Below are positions 23,141 through 31,728 of a stretch of 33,408 nucleotides of DNA, one piece after another. Under the pieces are notes generated by a model. It ran no database searches, was not told the DNA's origin, and was given only the letters and a program-made list of their open reading frames with translations. Source of the stretch: Methanoculleus sp. MH98A (GTDB lineage: Archaea; Halobacteriota; Methanomicrobia; Methanomicrobiales; Methanoculleaceae); contig NZ_JMIO01000028.1 of assembly GCF_000691865.1 (NCBI RefSeq), forward strand, positions 1 to 33,408, given 5' to 3'. The position numbers and the translations under genes are program-made. Numbering within the stretch: the first letter of the stretch is position 1; each line of letters opens with the position of its first letter.

Positions 23141-24276
23141 GTCGTGTACTTCCCGTTGATCTCTACGTACTTCTCGGTGAGGTCGCACCCCCACGCCGTC
23201 GCCTTTCCGTCGCCGGCAGCAAGGTCGAGGTCGAACGCGACGGTCGCACCGCGCATCGCGGCCTTCGCCGCTCCGAGATCGGCGACGATCTCGCCGCGGA
23301 GGACGAGCGGTATCTCCCCGACCCGGAGCGAGACCGCGTAGGGGTCGAACTCCACACCGGCCCGTCCCGCCGCCGCGACCACCCGGCCCCAGTTGGGGTC
23401 TTCGCCGTAGACGGCGGTCTTGACGAGCGGGGAGGCGACGACCGTCCGCGCCACGGCGGCGGCGGCGTCCTCGTCGGGAGCGCCGCGGACGGTGACCTCG
23501 AGGAGTTTCGTCGCTCCTTCGCCGTCGCGGGCGATCTGGACGGCAAGGTCGCGGCAGACAACCTCGACGGCCCTCGCGAGCTCGGCCCGGTCAACCCGGC
23601 CGGCGGCGCCGGTCGCGGTGCAGAGGGAGACGTCGTTCGTGCTCGTGTCGCCGTCGACAACCACCCGGTTGAACGACCGCCGGGTCGCCTGCTGGAGGAT
23701 ATCCCGGAGAACCGGGGCCTCGACCTCGGCATCGGTGTAGATGAACGCGAGCATCGTCCCCATGTTCGGGGCGATCATCCCGCTTCCCTTGGTGATCCCG
23801 CCGACGGAGAACGTCTCCGTCTCGAATAGGGCGTGTTTGGGGAAGGTGTCGGTCGTCATGATCGCCTTCGCCGCCGCATCCTCGGCGTCGGCACTCCGGG
23901 CGAGGAGTGGGGCCGCACGCCCGCACTGGTCCCGGATGAGGGGCAGGTCAAGGTAGCGCCCGATCACCCCGGTGCTCGCGACGCCGACCGACCCCGGTGC
24001 AAGGTTGAGCGCGCCGGCCGCGATCTCGCACATCTCCACCGCGTCGCGGTAGCCCCGCTCGCCGGTGTAGGCGTTCGCGCACCCGCTGTTGACGACGACG
24101 GCGTCAAGGGCACCCCTCTCTATCCGCTCCATCATCACCTCGACCGGGGCCGCCCGCACCTTATTCGACGTAAAGACCCCGGCCGCGGTCCCGCTCGCCC
24201 GGATCAGGGCAAGCCCGAATTTGCCTTCCCTGATCCCCGCGGCGGTGACGCCTTCGACCGCACAGATGCTCTTCAC
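23137..24276 (-). CDS. argJ: Glutamate N-acetyltransferase (ornithine acetyltransferase)
   Basis: A 379-residue enzyme that moves the acetyl group from N-acetylornithine back to glutamate, closing the acetyl cycle. It is an Ntn-hydrolase that splits itself at a conserved Thr, here Thr174 in [17 protein letters not shown] lies just before it. VDGDTSTND and [10 protein letters not shown] are further active-site motifs. The start is GTG 24276, overlapping the CBS gene stop (GTGA). Whether it also uses acetyl-CoA (bifunctional form) cannot be judged by eye; no argA-type synthase is seen nearby, so either is possible. Confidence 0.96.
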   Translation of the reverse strand: MKSICAVEGVTAAGIREGKFGLALIRASGTAAGVFTSNKVRAAPVEVMMERIERGALDAVVVNSGCANAYTGERGYRDAVEMCEIAAGALNLAPGSVGVASTGVIGRYLDLPLIRDQCGRAAPLLARSADAEDAAAKAIMTTDTFPKHALFETETFSVGGITKGSGMIAPNMGTMLAFIYTDAEVEAPVLRDILQQATRRSFNRVVVDGDTSTNDVSLCTATGAAGRVDRAELARAVEVVCRDLAVQIARDGEGATKLLEVTVRGAPDEDAAAAVARTVVASPLVKTAVYGEDPNWGRVVAAAGRAGVEFDPYAVSLRVGEIPLVLRGEIVADLGAAKAAMRGATVAFDLDLAAGDGKATAWGCDLTEKYVEINGKYTT

Positions 24277-24755
24277 GATTTCTCCCCCGAAGACGCCCCG
24301 AGGCCGTGGACGATATCCGCCCGGGTGACGATCCCGACCAGTTTGTCGTCGCGGAGCACCGGGAGGCGTGCAATCCCCTCGCGGAGCATCAGGGAAGCTG
24401 CATCGGCAATATCCGAATCCTCGTCGATGGCGATGACCGGGCTGCTCATCACCCGCCGCACCTCCATGTTGCCGATATCGGTGAGCGCACGCTTCGTCCG
24501 CTCCCAGTTGATGAACTCCCTGACCGGGACCTCGATCACCTCGAGCGGCGAGGGGAGCCAGAGGTCGTCGGAGAGGTTGCCGGTATCGAGGAGCGAAAGG
24601 ATATCGGTCTCGGTGACGATTCCCGCCACCCGGTCGCCGTCCATCACGGGAAGCCCGCCGATGTGGTACTTCCGGAGCAGTCCCGCCGCCTCGCTCACCG
24701 TTGAAGCGACCCGGACGGTCACGGGGTCCGGGGTCATAACGTCTCTTACCTTCAT
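24273..24755 (-). CDS. Two-CBS-domain protein in the arginine operon
   Basis: A 160-residue protein made of two CBS domains: MTPDPVTVRVASTVSEAAGLLRKYHIGGLPVMD...GIVTETDILSLL and VMSSPVIAIDEDSDIADAASLMLREGIARLPVLRD...GIVTRADIV. The first 20 residues of each part are typical and the GIVT-(E/R)-(T/A)-D-I loop is the adenosyl-binding site. It should sense AMP, ATP or SAM. The ATG at 24755 is chosen because GAGGTG stands 6 bases before it; a second ATG lies 6 bases upstream. It lies between argC and argJ with a 10-base gap and a 4-base overlap, so it is co-made with the arginine enzymes and may report energy state to them; that is inference. Confidence 0.9.
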   Translation of the reverse strand: MKVRDVMTPDPVTVRVASTVSEAAGLLRKYHIGGLPVMDGDRVAGIVTETDILSLLDTGNLSDDLWLPSPLEVIEVPVREFINWERTKRALTDIGNMEVRRVMSSPVIAIDEDSDIADAASLMLREGIARLPVLRDDKLVGIVTRADIVHGLGASSGEKS

Positions 24756-24765
24756 CTTCATCACC

Positions 24766-25752
24766 TCAGGGGAACATCCCGGCGGTGCGCAGACCGGTGT
24801 CTTCCGCAAACCCGCACATCAGGTTCATGTTCTGGATCGCCTGGCCGCTTGCGCCCTTGACCAGGTTGTCGATCGCCGAGACCGCGACGACCCGGTCGCC
24901 CTCGCTCTCGACGGCGACGTCGCAGAAGTTCGTCCCGCGGACGGCCGCGAGGGTCGGTTTCTGGTAGCGGACGAAGAACTCGTCGGCGTAGAACTTCTTA
25001 TAGAGCGCCTCGACCTCGTCCTGCCCCATCGGCTCGTTGAGGAGGATATGGGCCGTCGTCAGGATGCCCCGGTTCACCGGGAGGAGGTGGGGCGTGAAGT
25101 AGCACCGGGCGGTTGAACCGAGCCGGGCGGCCTCCTGCTTCATCTCGGCGAGGTGGCGGTGGCTCGTCCACTTGTAGGCGCTGAAGTTGTCGCCGACGTT
25201 CGGGTAGTGGGTGGTCGCGGAGGGGGAGGTTCCCGCGCCCGAAACCCCGGTCTTTGAGTCGTAGATGATGGTGTGGGCGAATTTTGCGAGCGGCGCCGCC
25301 GCAAGCGTCGCCCCCGTCGGGAAGCAGCCCGGGTTCGCGACGAAGGAGGCGCCCGGGATCTCGTCGCGGTGCAGTTCGGGGAGGCCGTAGGGGGCCTCGA
25401 AGTAGGCCTCGTGGGTCACGCCGTAGATCTTTTCGTAGACGTCTTTTGGGAGACGGTAGTCGGCCGAGAGGTCGACGGTCCTGATCCCCCGCTCTGCAAG
25501 CGTTCCGGCAACCTTCATCGCCGCGGTGTGCGGGACGGCGAGGAAGGCGAAGTCGGCGTCGATATCGCCGGCTCCGGCGTTCCGGAAGACGAGATCGGTC
25601 AGACCCCGGAGATGGGGGTGCACCGAGGCGACGGGGGTGCCGTCCAGCTTCCGGGATGTCGCGGCGACGACGTCCGCGGACGGATGGTGCAGCAGGAGCC
25701 GCATCAACTCGCCCCCGGTGTATCCGGATGCACCGATAATCGCAATTTCCAT
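24766..25752 (-). CDS. argC: N-acetyl-gamma-glutamyl-phosphate reductase
   Basis: A 328-residue NADPH-dependent reductase for the third step of arginine synthesis. [18 protein letters not shown] is the dinucleotide-binding loop and catalytic Cys143 lies in [10 protein letters not shown]. Full length with no gaps. It is the first gene of the operon argC-CBS-argJ-argB; argD, argF and others are not in the window. TCTATAAAAG (minus strand, about 25766-25775) lies 14-23 bases before the ATG, wedged between it and the preceding stop, so the promoter is very short and the mRNA likely has almost no leader. Confidence 0.97.
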   Translation of the reverse strand: MEIAIIGASGYTGGELMRLLLHHPSADVVAATSRKLDGTPVASVHPHLRGLTDLVFRNAGAGDIDADFAFLAVPHTAAMKVAGTLAERGIRTVDLSADYRLPKDVYEKIYGVTHEAYFEAPYGLPELHRDEIPGASFVANPGCFPTGATLAAAPLAKFAHTIIYDSKTGVSGAGTSPSATTHYPNVGDNFSAYKWTSHRHLAEMKQEAARLGSTARCYFTPHLLPVNRGILTTAHILLNEPMGQDEVEALYKKFYADEFFVRYQKPTLAAVRGTNFCDVAVESEGDRVVAVSAIDNLVKGASGQAIQNMNLMCGFAEDTGLRTAGMFP

Positions 25753-25765
25753 AAGAAGAGAGTGT

Positions 25766-25775
25766 CTTTTATAGA
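25766..25775 (-). promoter_or_regulatory. TATA element of the arg operon
   Basis: TCTATAAAAG on the minus strand, only 14-23 bases before the argC ATG and just after the stop of the ADP-ribosylglycohydrolase gene at 25779. It is closer to the start codon than the usual 26 bases. Confidence 0.5.
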
Positions 25776-25778
25776 ATC

Positions 25779-26684
25779 TTAAGGCTTTGCGGTGTAGCGT
25801 TCGTAGAGCCGGGCGGCCATGGACTCGATCTCGTCCCGCCCCTCGAGTCCTTCGAGGAGATCCGGCGGGAGGGCGGATCTCCCGTAGACGGCGCCCGCGT
25901 AGGCTCCGCAGATGAGCGCAATGGTGTCGGTGTTCCCGCCGACGTGCGCCGCGGTGGTGAGGAGAACCGTGATGTCTTTGATCCTGCTGATCAGGAAGAA
26001 GGCGAGCGGAACGGTCTGGTAGACGGTGACGTCGTTTCCTATCACCGAGAGCGCGCTCTCGAGGCTGATCCCTTCGTTTGCCAGGCGGACGGCGTCGCGA
26101 ATCTTGTTGCCGAGGGCGACGTCTTCGAGGCCGGCATGCTTTTCGGCGAGCTCGAGGGCGTCGGAGCGGCCGCGGACGGCGTGGTGGACGAGCATCGCGA
26201 CGCTGACCGCTCCCGCATGCGCCGCCGGGTGGGTGTGGGTGACGCTACAGGCCTGGACCACCCGTTCGGTGACGTCGATGGGGTCGCCGTAGAGGAGGCC
26301 GAACGGGACGGCGATCCCGGTGCAGCCGGCGGTGTTGGAGGAGACACCCCCCGGTTTGCCGCTGGAAAGAAGGAGGTGGCGGCACGCGGCGTCCACGGCG
26401 CCGTCGGGGAACCGGAGTTCCTCGTTCATGTACATCCGGGCAAGGGCGGCAGCGTAGGCACTCTCCGAGTAGGCGTCGTCGGCGAGCATCCCGGCGACGA
26501 GGAGCATCATCTGGGTGTCGTCGGTGAACTGCCCGGGTTTCAGCCCGGCGTTCGGGTGCCCCCGCCAGGCACGGCGGTATCCCTCGTGGAGGCGCTGGAA
26601 GTCGGGCGGCGTGCTCTCCCGCGCCATGCCGAGCGCGTCCCCGATGGCGGCCCCGAGGAGGCAGCCCTTGAACTGATCGAGCAT
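25779..26684 (-). CDS. ADP-ribosylglycohydrolase family protein
   Basis: A 301-residue helical enzyme of the ARH/DraG family. Metal-binding motifs are GDALGMA (15-21), FTDDTQMML (about 60-68) and [16 protein letters not shown] near residue 250. These Asp/Thr residues hold two Mg or Mn ions that cleave ADP-ribose from protein Arg or from small molecules. The true start is ATG 26684 ([16 protein letters not shown]); the frame is open 93 bases further up but without family sequence. TTAAGAG-like sequence near 26714 is a TATA candidate at -30. No DraT or nitrogenase genes are nearby, so a nitrogenase link is not supported; the substrate is unknown. Confidence 0.9.
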   Translation of the reverse strand: MLDQFKGCLLGAAIGDALGMARESTPPDFQRLHEGYRRAWRGHPNAGLKPGQFTDDTQMMLLVAGMLADDAYSESAYAAALARMYMNEELRFPDGAVDAACRHLLLSSGKPGGVSSNTAGCTGIAVPFGLLYGDPIDVTERVVQACSVTHTHPAAHAGAVSVAMLVHHAVRGRSDALELAEKHAGLEDVALGNKIRDAVRLANEGISLESALSVIGNDVTVYQTVPLAFFLISRIKDITVLLTTAAHVGGNTDTIALICGAYAGAVYGRSALPPDLLEGLEGRDEIESMAARLYERYTAKP

Positions 26685-26773
26685 CTTAGGTAGTATCTCT
26701 CGTAAGGTTGCTCTTAAGGGTTGTTGTTCTGCGCGCGGGGGACGAGAGAGCATCGCTCCCGCATGGGCTCCGG

Positions 26774-27292
26774 TCAACGTCGCGGCACAGCGGTGACGTC
26801 GATCTGTTTCACCCGTCCGGGCAGTTGTCCTACCCGTTCAACGGATGATACCGTCCCGTTGGGTGTGTCGAGGATTATTCTGTAGTTCTCCCAGCCGGTG
26901 GTATTGACGGTGCTCTCCCGGCCGACCGTCTCGCCGCCGGCATCAGTAACGGCGGTGACCACTCTATAGGCATCGATACTCTCCCGCGCCGCAGGGCCGG
27001 AGTCCGACGCCGCCTGCCGGAGAGGGGGAAGACTGATGAATGCTACCGATTCTCCCGTCTCGTTGAACACGCCGCCCTTGAAGATGTAGCCTCCCTCGAC
27101 CAGATCCCGGACCTCGCTGTCGTTTCGCAGTATCCGGGTCATCCGGTCATACCCGGAGACCCGGTCGATCCCGCCGTGTGCGGCTTCGTCATCACCGGCA
27201 CAATCCGTACTCACCGGGGGGAAAGCGAAGAGGATTGCAGAGAGCACGGCGGCAAGCCCCAACAATACTCCCATTATCTTCTTTGAGTCCAT
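26774..27292 (-). CDS. Exported hypothetical protein
   Basis: A 172-residue protein with an N-terminal hydrophobic segment (VLLGLAAVLSAILFAF, about 8-23) that could be a signal peptide or anchor. The rest is soluble and beta-rich with several N-x-T/S sites (RNDS, FNET, VNTT, PNGT), suitable for AglB glycosylation. It has no motif I recognise. Its frame starts with a good ATG (MDSKKIMG). It is the leftmost of a set of minus-strand genes for exported proteins and does not carry the shared promoter block of its neighbours. Confidence 0.7.
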   Translation of the reverse strand: MDSKKIMGVLLGLAAVLSAILFAFPPVSTDCAGDDEAAHGGIDRVSGYDRMTRILRNDSEVRDLVEGGYIFKGGVFNETGESVAFISLPPLRQAASDSGPAARESIDAYRVVTAVTDAGGETVGRESTVNTTGWENYRIILDTPNGTVSSVERVGQLPGRVKQIDVTAVPRR

Positions 27293-27456
27293 CGGCCCTC
27301 CATGGTTGCTGCCGGAGGATTGGCGGGATCAAACATCCCATTCCCGGAATGCCCGGTTCTTTCGGGTACCCTGGAAATGGCCCCTCCCTTATCCATAGCC
27401 AGCTCCCAAAGTCGTTCAGGTGCCTGGAGGCAGGGGAGCGTACCTCCGAGCCACGC

Positions 27457-27765
27457 TCACGGTGCGTCCTTCCCGCGGGACCTCCGGATGAGGAAGTAGC
27501 CCACCGCGAGCACGAGCACGGCTCCCAGGCCGCACGCGAGGAGCACGGGGTTGTAGAAGATGCTGTACGCACTTTCGGAACCGTGATACGTCGTCGTATC
27601 TCCGGGCTCCGCCAGCACGGCCTCCCGGCCCTCCCCCGCATCGGCCGGCGGTTCTCCACCCGGAGATGCGCACGCTATACCGCTGCCGGCCAGGATGAAG
27701 AGCAGCAGGGCGATGCAGATCAGCCCTCCCCGGCCGGTACCGTTTATGAATTGCTTTTCTTTCAT
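27457..27765 (-). CDS. Small exported protein with C-terminal membrane anchor
   Basis: A 102-residue protein. A signal peptide (GLICIALLLFILAGSGIACA, residues 14-33) is followed by a short acidic linker, then a hydrophobic span (VLLACGLGAVLVLAVGYFLI, about 73-92) and a positive tail RRSRGKDAP. The mature part would be mostly a short outer stalk. No known family is seen. The promoter region (27834-27868) shares a 25-base block with the gene at 28724-30220. Possible role: subunit or linker of an envelope complex; only topology is supported. Confidence 0.7.
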   Translation of the reverse strand: MKEKQFINGTGRGGLICIALLLFILAGSGIACASPGGEPPADAGEGREAVLAEPGDTTTYHGSESAYSIFYNPVLLACGLGAVLVLAVGYFLIRRSRGKDAP

Positions 27766-27833
27766 CGATCTTCACCTGCCGGTGCATCCCGGGATACGAT
27801 CCCGGTATTCACGATGGAGACGTCAACGTTCCT

Positions 27834-27895
27834 CTACATATCTTTTCTGTGCCGCACGTCTACACGTCAGGTCATTCGGATCGACACTCCACTCA
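27834..27895 (-). promoter_or_regulatory. Promoter with shared 25-base block (copy A)
   Basis: A TATA-like CTACATATC on the plus strand (27834-27842) is followed by a block at 27844-27868 that matches 30272-30296 at 23 of 25 positions. The block is directly upstream of TATA in the direction of the 27457-27765 gene. Weaker similarity continues to about 27895. Probably a recent duplication or a site for a common regulator. Confidence 0.65.
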
Positions 27896-27910
27896 AAAAC
27901 GGCCTTAACG

Positions 27911-27988
27911 CACCGGGAACCGGTGTTGCGCAGGATGGGGAGGTGCCCGAATGCCGGGCGACCGTCCAGCATTCCGGACATATGTCCG
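27911..27988. promoter_or_regulatory. Hairpin and 14-base palindrome in an intergenic region
   Basis: CACCGG-gaa-CCGGTG (27911-27925) is a small hairpin whose gaa loop recalls the 9.8-kb repeats. CGGACATATGTCCG (27975-27988) is a perfect 14-base palindrome flanked by matching TT/AA. Both lie in the 330-base gap 27766-28095. Beyond the promoter block I see no gene here; the plus-strand frame near 28000 (FEKTIEVLRERLTEALREEG) looks helical but has no start or family. Confidence 0.5.
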
Positions 27989-28095
27989 AAAAACCGGACG
28001 TTCGAGAAGACCATTGAGGTCCTGAGGGAACGCCTGACGGAGGCGCTGCGGGAAGAGGGGGTGAGAGAGCAGCCGGCTCATAGCCGTTCCGGCCA

Positions 28096-28569
28096 TCACT
28101 CGACGATCGATGAGGCGACCTTCGTTATCTCGTCCACGGGGAGTTTTCCTGTCATGCAGAAAGCGGCATCGTTCCACTCCCACCGGAACAGCCAGAGAGA
28201 GCCCTCCGAACGGTCGTCGTTCTCGTAGACCAGATGGCCCTGGATGCCGTTACCCTGGACGATCCGCTCCTCATTCCCGGCGACCGTCGGGCCGGGGCAC
28301 GGCGCGTCCGCGGCCGAAAGCCTCGTTACCCGGAGGTCGCCGGCGGTGCCGGTGTAGGTAAGCGTGACACTGCCGTCGGGGGAGCGGACGGCGCTCTCGA
28401 AGGCGTAGCCTTCGGGCAGGTAGGACGGTTCGGGGATATCGGGGCCGAAGACCTCGCGGGCCTCGGCAAGCGTGCCCGCGTGTTCCGGTACGGTCTCCTC
28501 GGTGCCGGTGCAGCCGGCAGCGGCAAGGAGGCAGCAGAGCAGGAGAAGGGCAGGGAGAATATTCTTCAT
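28096..28569 (-). CDS. Lipoprotein with DUF4367-like domain
   Basis: A 157-residue protein. The signal peptide ends in a lipobox (LLAAAGC, Cys20), so the mature protein is probably lipid-anchored outside the cell. The domain PSYLPEGYAFESAVRSPDGS...LTYTG and the ending WNDAAFCMTGKLPVDEITKVASSI follow the DUF4367 pattern (a YLPxGY start and a final helix that names the family). Similar domains occur in anti-sigma-like or envelope stress proteins in bacteria; in archaea the role is unknown. ATG 28569 is chosen over an upstream frame start because it gives the signal peptide. A TATA element and an 11-base core of the shared block lie near 28665-28683. Confidence 0.8.
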   Translation of the reverse strand: MKNILPALLLLCCLLAAAGCTGTEETVPEHAGTLAEAREVFGPDIPEPSYLPEGYAFESAVRSPDGSVTLTYTGTAGDLRVTRLSAADAPCPGPTVAGNEERIVQGNGIQGHLVYENDDRSEGSLWLFRWEWNDAAFCMTGKLPVDEITKVASSIVE

Positions 28570-28663
28570 GATGGTTCCTCGGGATATCCGGTGCGGAAGA
28601 GAGCCGCACTCCCCTGCGGGGGGCCGGCTCCGGCATCCACACCGGGAGACTTTCTCCCCGGCC

Positions 28664-28683
28664 CTTATACCTTTTCTGTGCCG
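28664..28683 (-). promoter_or_regulatory. Promoter with short version of the shared block (copy B)
   Basis: CTTATACC (28664-28671) and the 11-base core TTTCTGTGCCG (28673-28683) sit in the same order and spacing as in copies A and C. The match ends after the core. It may be just TATA plus BRE, or a shortened regulator site. Confidence 0.5.
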
Positions 28684-28723
28684 GGAAGCTACTTGTCCAG
28701 CCCCGGCAACCAGGACGGCAAGG

Positions 28724-30220
28724 TTAATCCAGACTGTAAAGACACCTGAAAACCTCCCCCGTCTCAGCATCCACCCACACCGCAGCAGGGAACGTCACCC
28801 CTCGCGACCGATAGTAATCGTCGGTAAACCGGACGTGCCATGCCAGACGAATGTCGTGAGGCTCCTGGAGACCCGCAGGGTAGTTCAGGTCCACCCACTG
28901 CTTCTCCGAAGAGAGTATCTGGACCCCTCCGGCACCGTTTTCAGTCATAACGTCCGCTACAATTGCGCCTGCTTCGGATTCCGATATCTTCGCCCCTGCA
29001 TCGGTCGGCACCTGACCTTCCGGCATCGTCCATGACTTGTAGTAACTCATGACACATCCGGTTGCGGGATGAACGGTGACGGTTATGCCGTCCGAGAGAC
29101 AGCGCACCCCGCCGATAATCCGGGAGTAGCGTATGAGGTACTCTCCGGGGAGCCCCTCCGCATGAGGAACTACGTACCGGGCCGTTACCAGTGCCAGATC
29201 CTGACCGTTATCCCGTTCTTCGATGTAATCGGAAGCAATCTGCTTTGCTCGCTCTAACGAGATCCGCCCCGGATCGGGGTCACTTTCTCCGGTTCGGCCG
29301 AATGCGGGATCCAACTCGTCCGGTTTCCCGCCCCGGCACGACCCGAACGCCACGGCATCCATCAGGCTCTTTACGAGGGTTGCAACCCGGGCCCCGGTAA
29401 CTTCCGGAGAACCCCCGGTCCCGGACGGCGTCACGCAGACGTCGGTAGCCAGGGGCCAGAATTTCGGGATGACGTCCCGTTCGTCGTAAATGATGTGCAC
29501 GACCTTCTGCTCCCCGCCGACCTCGACCGTCCCTGCCTGGCCGATGACGAGCGACGTCGAGCCGCACCGGACCGTCCCGAGGATCACGTCGCTGCCAACG
29601 GTGAACGCGGCCAAACTCCCGGGCTCGCCGGCGACGGTTCCCTCAAAACGCCATGTAGAAGGAAGGGCGACTTCAAACGTGCCCGACTCGTTCTTGACGA
29701 AGGCCCGGGTGCCTTCCGCAACGGGGCCCGGCACCGGTTCGAGGTCGAGCACGAACTCCCCGCCGGGGAGGCGGAGCGTCACCGGACCCCCCGAACCCGC
29801 GTCGGCGACGAACGCCGCCGGGTCGGCGGTCACGAGGTCGTACTTCCGGAGGGGCGGAAGGCTTGTGAGGTTCGCCCCGCCGGCCGTCGGGACCGGACTG
29901 AAGTACGCAGGATCGGTCACGACCACGTCAACCGTAGGGCCGGACGGCAGCCCCGGCGCCACCACGTATCCGGCGTCGGGGAACGTCACGTTCTCATCGA
30001 GCAGGATCAGGCCGGGGTGCTGCCGCGCGATCTCCTCAGTGATCGGAACCCTCTGCGGGGTTTCAATGACCGGATTGTACATCGACATATCCCGGGGCCC
30101 GGCCCACTCGTCGAAGGTATCGAGCCAGTTCGTGGTTCCCCCGGTGGAGGGCGCCGGAGCCGCGGCGGAACTCGCCGGGAGGATGAGCGCCAATATCAGG
30201 AGTACTTTGATTCCCTGCAT
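28724..30220 (-). CDS. Exported protein with M12B-propeptide-like domain and PepSY/YcdB-like C-terminal half
   Basis: A 498-residue secreted protein starting with a clear signal peptide (VLLILALILPASSAAA). Residues 95-265 have the layout of the reprolysin propeptide: PLRKYDLV, VTLRLPGGEFVLDL, FEGTVAGEPGSLAAFTVG, DVILGTV and KVVHIIYDERDVIP. After that one expects a zinc peptidase with HExxHxxGxxH, but none follows. Instead residues 320-498 resemble PepSY/YcdB repeats (ISLERAKQIASDYIEE, PGEYLIRYSRIIGGVRC). So it may be an inhibitor or a protein retaining only the prodomain. Protein 32276-33130 shares the first module. Promoter has copy C of the block. Family calls are by eye. Confidence 0.78.
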   Translation of the reverse strand: MQGIKVLLILALILPASSAAAPAPSTGGTTNWLDTFDEWAGPRDMSMYNPVIETPQRVPITEEIARQHPGLILLDENVTFPDAGYVVAPGLPSGPTVDVVVTDPAYFSPVPTAGGANLTSLPPLRKYDLVTADPAAFVADAGSGGPVTLRLPGGEFVLDLEPVPGPVAEGTRAFVKNESGTFEVALPSTWRFEGTVAGEPGSLAAFTVGSDVILGTVRCGSTSLVIGQAGTVEVGGEQKVVHIIYDERDVIPKFWPLATDVCVTPSGTGGSPEVTGARVATLVKSLMDAVAFGSCRGGKPDELDPAFGRTGESDPDPGRISLERAKQIASDYIEERDNGQDLALVTARYVVPHAEGLPGEYLIRYSRIIGGVRCLSDGITVTVHPATGCVMSYYKSWTMPEGQVPTDAGAKISESEAGAIVADVMTENGAGGVQILSSEKQWVDLNYPAGLQEPHDIRLAWHVRFTDDYYRSRGVTFPAAVWVDAETGEVFRCLYSLD

Positions 30221-30258
30221 ACCCGGTCACCTCATTGGTTGAGAGGGATCTCGGCATT

Positions 30259-30320
30259 CTTCTATAAACGATTTCTGTGGCGCGCGTCTACACGTCGGAC
30301 CTGCCGGATTGGTTCCACGT
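30259..30320 (-). promoter_or_regulatory. Promoter with shared 25-base block (copy C)
   Basis: CTTCTATAAACG (30259-30270) is the TATA area, about 40-50 bases before the ATG at 30220. The block at 30272-30296 matches copy A at 23 of 25 positions. Similarity fades over the next 25 bases. Confidence 0.65.
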
Positions 30321-30344
30321 CAGAAATCGGTACCCTCACCCGCA

Positions 30345-31340
30345 TCAGTACTTCATGTACATCCCAAGCACCGCCGATCCGCCATCGGCCGTCGGGATGA
30401 GGGCCACGACCCTGCTGTACTCGTCCAGCCGCTGCGTCGACGTCCATGACGCGGCTCCGTCCTCATCGAACCTCTCCACCCGGAGTTGAGCACCGCCGTA
30501 GTCGTTCTCGGCGAGGGCCGCCGAGAGGTACCCGCCGTCAGGAGTCCAGGTTACGGGAGCCGAGGCGTTTATCGCGTTCTGCCGGAGGATGCTCCCGTCC
30601 TCGCCGAGCGAGACCTCCAGAACTCCCGCCGGTTCCGCACCCGTGAACCCGGCAAGCAGGCTGTAGCCGCCGGCCGGGTCCTGCCGGGCCGCCGAGAGGA
30701 GGTACCGCTCTCCAGGATCGCACCGGAGCGTCGTGTTCCAGACCGGTGCACCCCGGTCGTCGAACTTCGCCGCTATGACGGTTCCGGGCGCCCCTGCTGC
30801 TTCCCCGGCGACGAGGCATCCTCCCGCCGGGTCCGGGACGATAATCGGGATCGAACCCGGACTCACGCCTCCGGCCGGCTCCTGCCAGGCGACGCTGCCG
30901 TTAGCGTCGATCCTCGCAACCTGGTCGTCACCAGCCGCGATCCAGCCTCCGGCACCCGAGGGTGCGATCGCCCAGTAATCCCCCTCCGCGGCAAGGTCCG
31001 TGCGGTGCCGCTCGCTCCCATCTGCGTCCGTCTGGATGACGAGGCCGCGGGAGGCCGCGACGGCGAACCCTCCTGTACCGGCAGGTGCGATCCCCGTCCC
31101 ACGACAGTCGTCCGGCGTCGGGTAGGTCGTATCCCATGCCACCGCCCCTTCCCGGTCGAGGAGGATGACCCGCGGTGTCGGGTGGAGCTCGCCCACATCC
31201 GAGACCGACCCGGCAATCGCGTAGCCGCCGGGGACCTCGACGATGGAGAACGCTTCGTCGAACTTCCCGCTGTCGATGACGGTGAACCACTCCCGGTCCC
31301 CGGCATCGTCCAGTTTCAGCACCCAGACATCTCCCTCCAG
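30345..31340 (-). pseudogene. Beta-propeller repeat protein lacking its N-terminus
   Basis: About 330 codons of tandem beta-propeller repeats of the type DVWVLKLDDAGDREW...FDEAFSIVEVPGGYAIAGS, with later units such as GGWIAAGDDQVARIDANGSVAW. The frame enters from the right in the middle of a repeat (LEGDVWVLK near 31340) with no start codon, signal peptide or Shine-Dalgarno sequence; the first possible start is GTG 31322, inside a repeat. Intact members of the family are exported archaeal surface or S-layer-associated proteins. Right next to the break, the opposite strand carries the end of another gene. So this is the 3' part of a broken gene, unless GTG 31322 serves as a new start without export signal. 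Confidence 0.65.
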
Positions 31341-31345
31341 CGTGC

Positions 31346-31600
31346 GGTGGCCCGGAGGAACTCCTCTACCTGACGATCGGTCTTGCCGCCCCGTATACCC
31401 TCACGACCCCGAACGGCACGCCGATCATCTTCGATCTCCGGGAGATGAGCAGCGTCGCCTCGGGCCCCACCCTCACCGGCGGGGACGCGATCGATCCCGA
31501 TTACAACAGGGCCCGCCTTCCCCGGGCGTCGGCGACGTTCGTCGTAGCGGGGAAAGATGCACCTGAACCTGTTCTGCCGCCGACCCTCCGGGCAGTGTGA
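31346..31600 (+). pseudogene. C-terminal remnant of an unidentified gene
   Basis: A plus-strand frame of about 84 codons without start codon, ending TGA at 31598-31600. Residues include ELLYLTIGLAAPYTLTTPNG, SGPTLTGGDAIDPDYN, ATFVVAGKDAPEP and end TLRAV. Codon use (GC-rich third bases) is that of a real gene. I do not recognise the family; beta-rich sequence with N-G-T suggests an exported protein. Its missing N-terminus meets the missing N-terminus of the beta-propeller gene at about 31341-31350. Confidence 0.5.
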
Positions 31601-31634
31601 CGGGATTCGCCGAATACCCTCTTTTTCGGCCTTA

Positions 31635-31655
31635 CCGGAACCCTCCGGGTTCCGG
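31635..31655. terminator. Perfect 9-bp hairpin
   Basis: CCGGAACCC (31635-31643) and GGGTTCCGG (31647-31655) with a 3-base loop. It lies after the gene remnant and after TTTTT at 31622-31626, and 74 bases before the winged-helix gene. Its stem-and-3-base-loop shape also resembles the repeats at 9.8 kb. Confidence 0.5.
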
Positions 31656-31728
31656 AATGCTTCTCTCTCCTGGCGGAAGAATACCTGATCGTTTCGGGCC
31701 AGGCCCGCTGACGGAGAGATTTCAAGGT

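Noticed and set aside
27960-28160. Plus-strand helical segment FEKTIEVLRERLTEALREEG
   Set aside because: No start codon, no family and no upstream domain in frame; it may be a relic or chance in GC-rich sequence.
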